From Lota lota (taxonomy: Eukaryota > Chordata > Actinopteri > Gadiformes > Lotidae), in assembly GCA_026745465.1 (NCBI GenBank), contig JACYXH010000122.1, positions 108,517 to 172,516 of the forward strand: a stretch of 64,000 nucleotides of DNA, given 5' to 3'. Below, in pieces: positions 20,807-31,780 of this stretch. The notes under the pieces are model-generated. The model worked only from the letters and a program-made list of their open reading frames with translations, had not been told where the DNA came from and ran no database searches. The translations under genes and the position numbers were made by a program. Position 1 is the first letter of the stretch, and every line of letters starts with the position of its first letter.

Positions 20807-22136
20807 TTTTTTTTAAATCTTTTTAATGTTTTTTTCAATTCACAAATTGACAAAGTCATCTATACAATATATATAAATCAAGACATCCCCAATCAAAATT
20901 CAAAAACAAAGTCTACTAATGCAGAATCAAAAAAACACTCATAACATTATACAATATTAAATACAAAAACATATTTACACACACAAAGGATACTTGCTCA
21001 CCCTGAGGGGAAAGCACAATCGAGCAAACAGGATACAAATTCCTACGTGCCGTTGTGCTTCCCCCCACAGGGAGGCAAGGCCCCGCCCCACGACCAGAGT
21101 GAACGACCCAAAGGCCCCCCAATAGCGACGGCAACACGTGCGCGGGTGCGCACGCCCGTCCCGCAGAGGCCGGGGCCCAGGGCCCCCCCCCCCCCATCGC
21201 CAAACAGACAAGCGCACGAGCCCAACCGCGCCCCCCACCCCCGAACCCGTGCCAGCAGCAGCAGACGCACCGCCACAGTGGCGCCCCTGTGATAATGCAT
21301 CCGCTTCTACCAACCCGGGCCCGGGACCGAGGAACGCGGCAGCGCCCGCACGACCATCCGTCCAGCGGCAAAGCGGACACCGAGCACCGCACACCGACGG
21401 ACCGAGCACACACCCACACCCACCCACACACACCACCGCCACTCCCAAAAGACCCCACGGCCATCCACCCCAACCGGGAAGCAGGACATAGCCCCCCTGC
21501 AACACAGAGAGAGCACAGCAACACACCCCTTAAATCCCTTAAATCCAAAATAAAAGTCCCTCACCATTGAAACAAAATACCTCCACCCTCCCTTTCACGA
21601 ATGAAAGTAGTCCCACTGATGAAGTATTCTTTTGCCCCCTCCCCGCTATAATTGCAAATCAAACCCACATCCCTCTTCATTATGGATTTAAATAATTGTG
21701 TGACATTCACCTTTCGTCCCACAAAGTGCGCATAGTTCCTTCTCAACAGGACCGCGAGTCTGGCATGACTTGAAACAAAATTGCACAAATAAAAGTGCAC
21801 ACCTTTCCCACATACACCAAACAAAAACACCATCCTCCACTCTACCTCCACATCAAACTCCTCACTCCAGTTTCCCCTAATCAGTGCTTTTAGAAACTCA
21901 AAGAAATCAACCAGTTCCACACAATCCAAAAATTGTGTGAAAAACTCTCATGACCACTGCTACAGACATCACACATCACATTAACTTCGTTATTTATTTT
22001 ATTCAGTACATTGTTGGTGTAAATTCTGTTGTGTTTGATTAGAAAATCGTTATTCTCACACTCAATGCTGTTGTATTTAACGTTACAATTTGCCCAAATA
22101 TTTTCCACTTCCCAGTTCACAAACACCCTCTTCCTC
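20807..22136 (-). mobile_element. 5'-truncated LINE, copy 1
   Basis: A T-rich start (poly-A on the minus strand), then an AT-rich and a GC-rich 3' region, then coding remnants. Frames at 21890-22126 and 21561-21929 form the C-terminal end of a LINE ORF2, with HNRIYTNNVLNKI and a Cys/His motif CDVCSSGHESFSH, and then CVELVDFFEFLKALIRG. One frameshift separates them near 21925. It ends inside a tRNA-Leu piece at 22137. The GC-rich part yields long but meaningless frames. The family is not determined; an L1/Tx1-like non-LTR element is plausible. Confidence 0.75.
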
Positions 22137-22176
22137 TTGAACGCAGCGGCTTAGACCGCTCGGCCGTCCTGACACG
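22137..22176 (-). pseudogene. tRNA-Leu 5' part
   Basis: The 5' half of a Leu-CAG gene (anticodon stem to acceptor: GTCAGGACGGCCGAGCGG on the minus strand). The 3' half is replaced by the LINE at 20807-22136. Confidence 0.75.
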
Positions 22177-22324
22177 TAATATAAATTGTCCAAGAGAGGA
22201 TCGTTGCGTGAATAGTGTTACGTTTGTCATGTATTTAAAAGATCGCTTCTTGCTCACAGACACCGACTGCTCCTAAAATAACTTAACTTTGATTGTATTG
22301 GTGACTGCGGGTTAATGTCAAACA

Positions 22325-22396
22325 CTCCCCGTCGGGGAATTGAACCCCGGTCTCCCGCATGACAGGCGGGGATACTGCCCACTATACTAAAGAGGA
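22325..22396 (-). tRNA. tRNA-Asp (GTC), slightly degenerate
   Basis: 72 nt on the minus strand, anticodon loop CTGTCAT (GTC), B box GGGTTCAATTCCC. The acceptor stem TCCTCTT/GACGGGGA has a mismatch at position 6 and the D-arm is changed, so activity is uncertain. Confidence 0.7.
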
Positions 22397-22689
22397 CCTG
22401 TTGGAATGAGAACACCTCGACATTAGTAAGCGCATTGACGTTTACAGGTGTACATTTTAGATTCAACACTGGACAACACTTGCGATTCCGGTCAATTTAC
22501 TTTGAATTGAGGCTAGATAAACGTTGCTGTAGTTCTCCAACTCGCATTAAGATGCATGAATGAAAGCAAACTAAAAAGAGAAGTCCCTCCCTGTCCGAGC
22601 CGGTGTAATGCGAGATGAACCGTGTGATATTTCTATCAGGGTTCTCCCCGAACAATGTGGGCTGGAGTGGCGCAGTGGCACCATCCTCC

Positions 22690-22946
22690 TTTCCTTTTTT
22701 TCTTTTTCTTAATCTTTTTTCTTTTTTTTCAATGCACAAATTTACAAAGTCATATATACAATATATACCAATCAAGACATCCCCAATCAAAATTCACAAA
22801 CAACATCTACTACTGTAGAATTGAAAGAAAACACTACACTATACTAACATTATACAATATTGAATACAAAAACATATTTACACACAAAAAGGATACTTGC
22901 TCACCCTGAGAGGAAAGCACAATCGAGCAAACGGGACACAACTTTC
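22690..22946 (-). mobile_element. LINE 3' fragment, copy 2
   Basis: The same 3' end as 20807 and 30308: a T-rich run, CAAATTTACAAAGTCAT, CATCCCCAATCAAAATTCA, GGATACTTGCTCACCCTGAG. It is cut off at the GC-rich part. Only 3' UTR remains. Confidence 0.75.
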
Positions 22947-23055
22947 TACGAGCCGTGGGGTTCCAGTATTCCTTGACCTGAGTAAATGCTTTGAGTCCAG
23001 CAGGTGTAAATGTGTGTTGGACAAATTGTGTGAGCTAAAATGCTTCAACAATCAG

Positions 23056-23126
23056 GTATTTGTGGTTCAGTGGTAGACTTCTCGCCTGCCACGTGGGAAG
23101 TCCGGGTTCGATTCCCGGCCAATGCA
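23056..23126 (+). pseudogene. tRNA-Gly (GCC) with damaged acceptor stem
   Basis: The anticodon GCC and the B box are kept, but acceptor GTATTTG pairs poorly with CCAATGC (two mismatches). Confidence 0.65.
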
Positions 23127-23292
23127 AGTAACAGTTTAAATCAGTTCTGAACGGCAACTTAAACATTGTGAGTGATGTCACCTCTTTCTGAACATCTAGC
23201 TGATGAGGGCGAACTGACCTTTGATGTGCTTTTGATATCTAAAGGTAATTTCCATAGTTATTTCACTTGTCCTTAGCTGTCCTCAAAACTTC

Positions 23293-23352
23293 TGTCAGAA
23301 GAGGGATTTGAACCCACGCCTCCAGAGGAGACTGCGACCTGAATGCAGCGCC
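23293..23352 (-). pseudogene. tRNA-Leu 3' part (CAG), cut by a second LINE
   Basis: The 3' 60 nt of Leu-CAG, broken inside the D-arm and followed by ATTTTTATTTTATTTATC, the 3' end of the LINE family also seen at 36645. Confidence 0.75.
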
Positions 23353-23455
23353 ATTTTTATTTTATTTATCATTGATATAAATAATAGCATGCATCAATCA
23401 CATACACACCCAAAATAATCCTGCTCGTCATACACAACATAAAGTACAATACATA
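23353..23455 (-). mobile_element. LINE 3' fragment, second family
   Basis: It shares CACACCCAAAATAATCCTGC and the following ACACAACATAA with 36720-36775, the 3' end of the larger LINE there. Only about 100 bp remain. Confidence 0.6.
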
Positions 23456-23935
23456 TTGAGAATGTAGATATTCTACTGAATAAATATTGTGGAGAATGTT
23501 CCTTTTCCACAGAATATGTCCCATTCTACTTTTGTAAAGAGAGACCGAGGGGGAGAGATAAAGAAGGGAAGGGGGGGAAAGAGGGAGAGAGGTGAAAAGA
23601 GAAGAGACACTGGGAGGGAAGGAGAGAGAGGGAGAGAGGAAGGAAAGAGAATGAGTGAGAGAGCGAGGAAGAGTAAGGAGAATGTAACTATTCTACTGAA
23701 TACATATTGTACTGAGAATGTACCTATTCTACTGAATACATATTGTAGAAAATGTACCTATTCTACTGAATACATATTGTACTGAGAATGTACCTATTCT
23801 ACTGAATACATATTGCACTGAGAATGTACCTATTCTACTGAATACATATTGTAGAGAATGTACCTATTCTACTGAATACATTTTGTAGAGAATGTACCTA
23901 TTCCACAGAAAATGACCCCATTCTACCTATTGTAC
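23456..23935. repeat. Minisatellite (TACCTATTCTACTGAATACATATTG-type), with a GA-rich insert
   Basis: Units of about 32-36 bp containing CTATTCTACTGAATACATA, with GTACTGAGAATG or GTAGAGAATG spacers. A GA-rich tract at 23540-23685 splits the array. A related array lies at 33095-33365, also just downstream of a TRIM 3' end. Confidence 0.85.
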
Positions 23936-24325
23936 GTTTTTATTGAAATAAGAAAGTGTACAAACATTTGATTGTTGTCATTCATATTTCAGAAGTATAA
24001 ACTAATACACTCGTTTTGTTTAAGAAACTAAAGATTTTTAACATGCACCTGCAAATGTTTCGAAATTTCATATTGTTAAATGTATAATAAACATTCAGCA
24101 GTAATCCGATATTGATCAATATAGTATATGTAATCGAATCACGTGTCATGGGTTATATTTTACAATAGTCAGGGTTCTTTTCCAAATGAATTCCTTCTTG
24201 TCAAATGAAAGCAGTACAACATTAATGCAGTTCTCTCAGATCTCACGTAGTAGATATTATAATTCATGAAACAACATTAGTGGTTTTGGTCGTTTGATTA
24301 TTTTATTATCAAACAAAAGGTCCTA

Positions 24326-24520
24326 GTCTGTTTGATTGACAGGTGAGATGGTCAGGGGGGCAGAGTTTTTACCTTCATAATTATAGAGACATGGACCGAG
24401 GAATGGATAGAGAAGCTCACTAAAGGTGCAGCCAGTAGCAGAGTAGATATGAACCCTGGCTTCCACATCATAGATGTCATCATTTCTCTCTGGATTGCTG
24501 TCTCTCTTTAACCATTCCTA
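24326..24520 (-). pseudogene. TRIM remnant with the gene body deleted
   Basis: The end of a TRIM SPRY (matching copy 2 from its 3' end to FYDVEARVHIYSATG) is joined through about 40 unrelated bases to the bases just before a TRIM start codon (ACCATTCCTAG). About 1.4 kb of coding sequence is gone, while the 5' intron block and 3' flank remain. Confidence 0.8.
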
Positions 24521-24824
24521 GAAGAAAATTATGAAAATCAAATTACAATTTTAACTATATGTTATATGTTGTATACATGTAATAATGTGTTAATTTTCCT
24601 AAATGTGTTGTTATTTCAAGCAAAGCTCTTGAGCCAACAGGTCGGTAAAACAGCACTGAACATAAAACACACTGGTCACTATTGACTCTCACACCGCTAC
24701 CACCGTGAATGAAGGAGCCAACTGCACTCACACACAGGGAAGATTCTAACGCCACTACTACTCTGATCCATACTGCTTATCCAGCCGCTACTTTAACGCT
24801 ACTCTTATCGCTTCTTTTAGAAGA

Positions 24825-25190
24825 AGACAAGTTAAGAACAAGACATCTTTCTTCAACTGCAACACCGTACACAGGTTTTGAATATATAACTATTATTGAC
24901 TCTATACTATTGAGAGAATTGAAATGTGGATACAAACAAAATGAAATCAATAAACAAGAGAAAAGAAAATACAGTGGCATAGAGCAACAGGGATGGGGTC
25001 TGCATGCAGCTGGGCCTCAAAAAGGCCTGAAGCCTTATCTGAACAGTTCTTCTGAAGGAAGATGTGCTTTTTTTCCTTTCCTGGTAAACATTCTGGATGA
25101 ACGATCACCAGGAAGTAAATGTATTTCCTTTGTTCCTCAAATACCGCTTGCAGCGCCGGGTACGTCGGAGCTCATCGATACTTAGATTAG
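24825..25190. repeat. Segmental-duplication block (with 13132 and 35452)
   Basis: Same order of sequence as in the 5' UTR introns of TRIM copies 2 and 3. The long plus-strand frame here (24709-25185) is not conserved and is not called. Confidence 0.8.
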
Positions 25191-25389
25191 ATTACACTTT
25201 ACATACTACGGTGTGTAATAGTATCATGGGGCCACCCCCAGGGGCCCCGGTTAACTCCCGGATTCGGGAGCCATCCCTACTCACGCATGCGTCCTCCTCG
25301 TGAAGAACGCACTAATGCTTTAACACCAAACTAACTTTGTTAAAGTCCTGTGTTGGCCTCGCCATTTCAACACCATTAAGTTGGTGTTC

Positions 25390-25747
25390 AGCGTTGGGTG
25401 GAGGTGTGTGAAGTGTGGAGGACAGGTGCAGCGATGCACAGCCTTTCATCTTTTAGTTTCTCACACATTGCACATTTTGTTCAACTTAATATTGTGAACA
25501 TTTGCACATTCCTTGGTCATATTTTGCACATTCCTGCACAACTGTACAGCTACATTTTTAAAACACACTCTGTATATTCTGTATTTTTTATATAGTCTGT
25601 TTATATTTTATATATTATTTCTAATTGTAAATGTTTCTATTTTCATATTTGTGTTTTGTTATTGTTATTGCTTGCACCAAATACCAAGACAAATTCCTTG
25701 TACGTGTTATACTTCGTTGACAATAAAGCAAATTCTGATTCTGATTA
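25390..25747 (+). mobile_element. Non-LTR retrotransposon 3' end, duplicate of 14700-15060
   Basis: The same non-coding tail ending CAATAAAGC and TTCTGATTCTGATT. Confidence 0.65.
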
Positions 25748-25883
25748 AGTATTGATTATTTGAATGACTTCAACAGACATCCATTATTGTTCCTGGTCTG
25801 TTTCCTGGTTTGATCCATGGTGTTTATGAAAGTGTTTTACAGGTTAGCCTTTTGATCATTGTAATTTCTTGTTTCATTACACT

Positions 25884-25935
<52 letters not shown>
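25884..25935. repeat. (TG)n microsatellite
   Basis: Longer than its counterpart at 15198-15231. A second long run lies at 26137-26195 and a CA run at 26494-26553. Confidence 0.95.
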
Positions 25936-25937
<2 letters not shown>

Positions 25938-26132
25938 TTAAATAAATACAAAATCAACGCTAATTTGTTGAAAAAGTAACTTGTCTTCCAAGGCCCGGGC
26001 ATCAACCAGTAGAAACAGAGTGAAGCATTAAGTCACTGTAACAGTCAGAGTGGCCATGATGAGTCAAACAACACAATGTTAGACGCTGTGGGGGAAATGT
26101 TAGTGGTTTCCTCTTGACAAGATAAGATCAGA

Positions 26133-26186
<54 letters not shown>

Positions 26187-26522
26187 TGTGTGTGTTACAT
26201 GAACCATAATGAGTTCTAAGACGGCAGAACCACTTCGCTAGCCGTGGGGGTGGTTGGAATGTTCCATCACCAGAGAGGCTTTTCCACAGTGATGGTAACT
26301 GTCATCCATTGTATTGATTCTAGTTATATACGAGGACACATCGACTCACACAAAGTGCTCAAATACGAGTGTTCATGCAAAGCACACGCTAATCTGTGTT
26401 TAAAGTTGGGAGCCACAGGTTGTTATGAAACATCCGTGGTTAGGGGAGGACAGGAAGTCTGGTTCAGGAATTTAAAGTAAAAAATAATGGTTTGCACACA
26501 CACACACACACACACACATACA

Positions 26523-26550
<28 letters not shown>

Positions 26551-26554
<4 letters not shown>

Positions 26555-26597
26555 GTGCTGCTTGCGCCTCTACTTCCTACTCTGACTGAATCCGCTG
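26551..26597 (+). repeat. Dispersed 140-bp repeat, copy c, interrupted by copia
   Basis: It matches the first 45 bp of the 14101 repeat, to TGAATCCGCTG; the copia LTR then begins. The rest of the repeat does not reappear on the far side. Confidence 0.7.
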
Positions 26598-26803
26598 TGT
26601 TGGGTTTGACATCTTCAGGACAGGAATACCGGTTTATTTGACGGAGGAATAAACACACATAGTCATCGTTCGTGTTTTAACCAGAACGGGGGAGGAAAGA
26701 ACTTTCTTTTATTTCGCACATGCGCAGTTGAACATTACTAATAGGGCATGACTGTATCAGTGTAAGAACACAACACTATAACAAGTCAGTGTATATGCCA
26801 ACA
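26598..26803 (-). mobile_element. Copia LTR (3' LTR)
   Basis: 206 bp with matching termini TGTTGG...CCAACA. It contains AATAAA-type signals on the minus strand and is preceded internally (26804-26820) by a purine-rich tract ending AAGTGGGGG, the expected polypurine tract. The partner 5' LTR is not visible. Confidence 0.75.
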
Positions 26804-29470
26804 CCCCCACTTGCTCTAGTACTGTACAAGTCGTATTCAACCTAACTTTATATGTAACATCCTTAGAACTTAGTTATACATCTCACAAATGTCAGTTTAT
26901 ATTCTAAACATATAACCCGGTAATTTTTCATTTTTACATTACTCAAATAACATGTATTTTACACTTGTGAGTGAGTCACTATCACTTGCAGCGATTGTCC
27001 AGTTCCTTCCTGACTGTTTCATGCCGTACAGTTACATATATATAAAAAAAAACGTATTTGACCGTATAGACCCACCTGCCCCCCCCACTGCATTTTTACC
27101 CTCTGGCAGTGTGGTCAATGTGAATGTATCATTTTCCCTGAGGGAATCCATCTCCTCCTTCATAGCAGTAGCCCAAATCTCTGATTTTGGTGAAATCATT
27201 GCTTCTTTGAAGGTTTGTGGTGCATTGCACATTACTCTGTAGCAGTAGTCAACACTATGTGGAATCTGGTCATCACACTTCACTTTACACTCATAGTATT
27301 TTAAGTACTGGGGTTTCTTCCTCGCTCTGTCTGGATAGCGTGGACTCTGACTATCTGAAGTCTCGATTTGCACATCTTGTGTTTCTGCAAAATTTTGATC
27401 TGCCATCTTGGCTTTTGGCATGAGGGATTCAAATCTCTTCCCATGAAGATCATCACTCATTTCCAAATATGTCTGAGTTTCGCGTTCGACTATACCTTTT
27501 GTTAAGAACTTGACTAATCTTTTTTTATAGAACTTTTCCAGTATCTGGGTAGTACACTAGGTATGCTGGACTATTTTTATCATACCCGACAAAAATACCC
27601 TTTTCACATCTTGAGTCTAACGTTTTCATGTTCTGTCTGTATGCATAGCAAACAGATCCAATTTCTTTCATCTTTGAAAGATCAGGCTTTCTCCCAGTAA
27701 ATATGTAGTATGGAGTCTGTCCTACACGCTTATGTAACACGAATTACTGCAGCAGTCATTACAGCATATGTCCACAAGTTCTTTGGTAGGTTGCTCTCAA
27801 GTAGCATGCATCTTGCCATTTCAAACAGTGTTCTCCAATTTCTCTCAGCAGTCCCATTTTGATGGGGTGAGTAAGGGGCTGAAGTTTCAAGTCTTCTGGC
27901 ATTCTTACTGAGCAGTGACTGGAACTCTTTTGCTGTGAACTCTGTGCCATTATCTGACCTGACACACTTTATTTTCCCATAAGGGGCCACATCAGCAATA
28001 AACTTCTCAGTAGCTTTTACAGTATCACTCTTTGCTTTTAGGAAATACACAACAACGACCCCTGAATAATCATCCGTAAATGCTAGAGTGTATCTGAACC
28101 CATCTTTCGCCTCTGGCTCAATAGGGCCAGTCAAATCAGTGTGCACAAGCTCAAGAGCCACTTTTGCCTTTTCATCAGGCTCTCTGTTTCTGCTCTGAAC
28201 AAATTTTCCCTGTGTGCAGATTTCACAGTTGAAGGTAGATTTGTCAATCTTACCTGTGATTTTCATTCCCTCTGTCACATTTTCTAACGTTGACACATCC
28301 TCAAAATTACAGTGGCCAAGAATTCTGTGCCATGTGTGAATATCATAGCACCCATATGACATCCATCATCATTTTCATCACTTACAGTGTTAAGATAGTA
28401 CAGTCTATCGTACTCCTTGATGTCAAAAGTGGTACCGTTCTTGTGGATGAGCTTGTTACACCCCTGTCGAAAGTTGACTGAAGCTCCGTTAGCTGTCGCT
28501 GCTTTAACAGAGAAAATGTCCTGTGGAAACGACGGCACGTACAGCGCCTTCGTCAGCGTTGTTTTCCCCCGACGACCCGTGTTGTCTCTCAGGTAAACCT
28601 CCGCTGCACCTCTACTCTCCGCGACACCATTCATTCTTGTTCCGTCAGCCAGCTCCATGGAATGTGTTTCCGGTTTGAAGGTCTCGTCAAACTCCTTAAA
28701 CTTCTCGATGTCTGTGACTATATGTGGCGTTGCTCCCGTATCAACCATCAGCCCTTTCTGTTTCAGTCCACGAACCTGATAGTCACTTATTCTGAATGCA
28801 AATGTGTGGCCTTCAGCATCTGTTGCTTGTTTCACATTGTCTCTTATTTTTTGTCTGCAATTTGCGTCAGTATGAGTGGAGCTCTTGCAAAAACTACACC
28901 ACTGTCTCCGTTCTCTGCGCTCTCCAGTAACGGTACATTCCCGGGCCTTGTGCCCTTTCTGGCCACAGTTGAAGCAGGTTATCTCGGTCCCTTTATATCT
29001 TCCTCTTGGCCAGCTAACTTTAATGTTACTTGCCTTCATCACGTTGTCGTCAGTGGAAATGGCGCTAAACTTCTCGGTGCTTTCATAGATCCTCAACTTG
29101 GTTTTGAACTTGCCAAAAGTTGTCGGCTCGTCACTCTGCGTTATGTGGATGGCAAATGGCTTAAATGATTCGGGCAAACCTTTCAGAATCATTGCAATCA
29201 ACAGCCCGTCACTTAAAGTCTCTTTAGCATTCCTCAGTGCTGTAATAGCCGTCTCAGACCGGAGAATATAGTCCGTAACACTTTCGTCAGAGGCTTTCCG
29301 AAGAGAAGTTAGCTCAGTGTAGAGGCTAATCACACGTGGCTTCCCTTTACCTGCATAATGTTCCCTCAATATCTTCAACGCTTTTCTCCCATCATCTGCT
29401 GCTTCTCTCATCATCAGGGAAAGACATGGCTGAGTATTTGCAAGGCATTCTGGCAGGGTTTTGGTTTAAA
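26804..29470 (-). mobile_element. Degenerate Ty1/copia retrotransposon interior
   Basis: Read on the minus strand: Gag (from about 29450, N-terminus missing) with zinc knuckle CFNCGQKGHKAREC, then protease LMVDTGATPHIV, both in the frame 28284-29414. After a frameshift comes the integrase (27730-28362) with an HHCC-type zinc region, HTDLTGP, RSDNGTEF and PYSPHQNGTAERN, continued at 27525-27740. The start of reverse transcriptase (27032-27466) has EEMDSLRENDTF. A further RT piece, LYGMKQSGRNW, follows at about 26980-27030; the catalytic YVDD region and RNase H are deleted. The element is dead: frameshifts, an internal deletion and a lost 5' end. Confidence 0.88.
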
Positions 29471-29539
29471 TTTCAACCAGCAATAATCACTTCTTAGTTG
29501 TCCTTCACAGATTATGATATTGCTTTTGCGAAAGAATAT

Positions 29540-29606
29540 CTTGGCGTGGCATTGAACCACGGTCTCTCACGTGACAGGCAGGTATGCTGACCACCATACT
29601 AACAAG
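29540..29606 (-). pseudogene. tRNA-Asp remnant
   Basis: Anticodon region GTGACAGGC and the 5' part are kept, but the B box reads GGCATTGAACCACG (plus strand) with several mismatches. Confidence 0.55.
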
Positions 29607-29827
29607 CTTTGACAATACCTCAATATGAGTAAGCACATTGCTGTCTACAGCTGTAAATGTGTGTCCAACAAATTCAATTCTGGGAGCCAAAATTCTCGAG
29701 AAAGCAAGCATTGATAACGAGGAGCCGTGGGGTTCCAGTATTCTTTGAAGTGAGTAAATACTTTGAGTCCTGAAGGTGTATATGTGTGTTGGAAAAATTG
29801 TGTGAGCCAAAATGCAGCACCAATTAA

Positions 29828-29898
29828 GCATTTGTGGTTCAGTGGTAGAATTCTCGCCTGCCACGCGGGAGGCCCGGGTTCGATTCCCGGCCAATGCA
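29828..29898 (+). tRNA. tRNA-Gly (GCC)
   Basis: 71 nt; the body is identical to 20292-20362 except for one acceptor change (GCATTTG), which leaves one mismatch. Confidence 0.75.
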
Positions 29899-30062
29899 AG
29901 GCACACTTTGATCAGTTCTGAACTGGAACTTGAACACTGTGTGTGAGGTGACCTCTTTCTAAACATCTAGCTGATGAGAGCGAACTAAACTTTGATGGGC
30001 TTTTGATATCTAAGATCATTTCGATAGTGTTTTCGCATGTCCTTAGTCGTTCTCAAAAATTA

Positions 30063-30114
30063 TGTCAGAAGTGGGAACTTAACGCAGCGCCTTAGACCGC
30101 TCGGCCATCCTGAC
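30063..30114 (-). pseudogene. tRNA-Leu with internal deletion
   Basis: Both acceptor strands are present, but about 30 nt are missing from the T-arm to the anticodon stem. Confidence 0.75.
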
Positions 30115-30256
30115 ACTGAAGAGAAATTGTCCAGGATTGGATTGTTGCGTGAATTTCGTTGCTTTTGTCATCTTCATCGAAGATCGCTTCTTGCTCAAAG
30201 AAATTGACTGCTCCTAAAGGAACACAACGTTGGTGACTGTGGGTTAATGCCAAGTA

Positions 30257-30307
30257 CTCATCGTCGGGGAATTGAACCCCGGTCTCCCGCGTGACAGGCT
30301 GGGATAC
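30257..30307 (-). pseudogene. tRNA-Asp 3' part, cut by a LINE
   Basis: The same 51-nt remnant and break point (GGATAC then a T-rich run) as 20756-20806, with the shared change GGCTGGG for GGCGGGG. Confidence 0.85.
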
Positions 30308-30783
30308 TTTTTGATTAAATCTTTTTGATTTTTTTTTTCATTCACAAATTTACAAAGTAATTTGTACAATATATACAGATCAAGACATCCCCAATCAAAA
30401 TTCAAAAACAAAGTCTATTAATGCAGAATTGAAAATAAAACACTCATAACATTATACAATATTGAATATAACACCATATTTACACACAGAAAGGATACTT
30501 GCTCACCCTGAGAGGAAACCACAATCGAGCAAACAGGATACAAATTCCTACGTGCCGCCGTGCCCCCCCTCCCACAGGGAGGCAAGGCCCCGCCCCACGA
30601 CCGGAGCGAACGACCCAAAGGCCCCCCGAGAGCGACGGCAACACGCCCGGGCGCCAGGGCCCCCCCCCACCGCCAAACAGACAAGCGCACGAGCCCAGCC
30701 GCGCCCCCCACCCCCGAACCCGTGCCAGCAGAAGCAGACGCACCGCCACAGTGGCGCCCCTGTGGCGGTGCGTCTGCTTCTAC
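30308..30783 (-). mobile_element. LINE 3' fragment, copy 3
   Basis: Collinear with the first 500 bp of 20807-22136, including the GC-rich 3' region, and truncated just after GCTTCTACCA. It ends in a 22-bp perfect inverted repeat (30730-30781). Confidence 0.75.
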
Positions 30784-30846
30784 CAAACAAGGTTCCTCCG
30801 TGTTTTGAGGTCGGGTCAGACGATTCAGAGGACGAGTCTCCCGCAA

Positions 30847-30918
30847 GCATTGGTGGTATAGTGGTGAGCATAGCTGCCTTCCAAGCAGTTGACCCGGGTT
30901 CGATTCATGGCCAATGCA
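30847..30918 (+). tRNA. tRNA-Gly (TCC), damaged T-stem
   Basis: Acceptor and anticodon arms match 18711-18782, but the T-arm reads CCGGGTTCGATTCATGG, which breaks the stem. Probably a pseudogene. Confidence 0.6.
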
Positions 30919-31167
30919 TAGCTATCTTTTTATCAATGCCAAAGTAATTTAGGACTTTCGAGATCATTGTCTGGATTTATTTGTGGTAACTGTTGTTCTC
31001 TAGACTACATTTAAGTGAAACTGAAACATTGAACAGTGGTTCAGACCATAGAGAATGAAGAAGACCCTTAATGTCTAGAGTTGTCCTAGGAAGCTCACCA
31101 GCAAACTAGGTTCCTCCATGTTTTGAGGTCAGGTCGGACAATCCACAGTATGTAATTTCTCACTCCT

Positions 31168-31236
31168 GCATTGGTGTTACAGTGGTAAACATAGCTGCCT
31201 TCCAAGCATTTGACCCGGGTTCGATTCCTGACCTCA
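31168..31236 (+). pseudogene. tRNA-Gly (TCC) remnant
   Basis: GCATTGGTGTTACAGTGG, CTGCCTTCCAAGCA and GGTTCGATTCC remain, but the 3' acceptor strand is lost. Confidence 0.6.
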
Positions 31237-31254
31237 TCCTGTTCTCAAAATGTG

Positions 31255-31337
31255 TGTCAGAAGTGGGATTTGAACCCACGCCTCCAGAGGAGACTGCGAC
31301 CTGAACGCAGCGCCTTAGACCGCTCGGCCATCCTGAC
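31255..31337 (-). tRNA. tRNA-Leu (CAG)
   Basis: 83 nt; anticodon loop TTCAGGT (CAG), long variable arm, B box GGTTCAAATCC, and an acceptor stem that pairs. Confidence 0.93.
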
Positions 31338-31494
31338 ATATAATTGAGAATGTTAAAGAGTGGATCGTTGCGTGAATTTTGTTACGTTTGTCATGTATTT
31401 CAAATTCAAAGATCGCTTCTTGCTCACAGACACCGCCTGCTCCTAAAATAACTTAAGTTTGATTGTATCAGTGACTGTGGGTTAATGTCAAACA

Positions 31495-31566
31495 CTCCCC
31501 GTCGGGGAATTGAACCCCGGTCTCCCGCGTGACAGGCGGGGATCCTGACCACTCTACTAACGAGGA
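31495..31566 (-). tRNA. tRNA-Asp (GTC)
   Basis: 72 nt; acceptor TCCTCGT/ACGGGGA, anticodon stem CCCGC/GCGGG around CTGTCAC, B box GGGTTCAATTCCC. It closes the tRNA cluster. Confidence 0.9.
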
Positions 31567-31654
31567 CCTGTTGGAATGCGAACACCTTGACATTAGTAAG
31601 CGCGTTGACGTCTACAGGTGTTCATTTTATATTCAACACTTGACAACACTTGCC

Positions 31655-31780
31655 ATGGCGCTGAGTGGGGCCAGCGCTAACGCGCTCCCGGGGGCCAGCT
31701 GGGGGAGAGCGGCGGTCTGCTCCGTCTACCAGCGCTCCCCTGGGCCGTCTGGGCCGCTGCGCTGGAGCCGGGCTGACACA
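31655..31780 (+). repeat. GC-rich segment related to 7200-7345
   Basis: It is open for about 40 codons (ATGGCGCTGAGTGGGG...), but no domain is recognised and the relative at 7.2 kb is not open. Confidence 0.4.

Noticed and set aside
20916-21548. GC-rich frames of up to 210 codons on both strands
   Set aside because: They lie in the GC-rich 3' untranslated part of the LINE; copy 3 does not keep them open in the same form.
22660-22690. Stretch GGCTGGAGTGGCGCAGTGG resembling part of a 7SL/Alu sequence
   Set aside because: A short chance likeness; Alu is primate-specific and nothing else of 7SL is present.
24709-25185. Plus-strand frame of 158 codons
   Set aside because: It lies in the duplicated TRIM 5' intron block and is not open in the two sister blocks.
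28662-29168. Plus-strand frame of 168 codons
   Set aside because: Antisense of the copia Gag/protease region, which has clear motifs on the minus strand.
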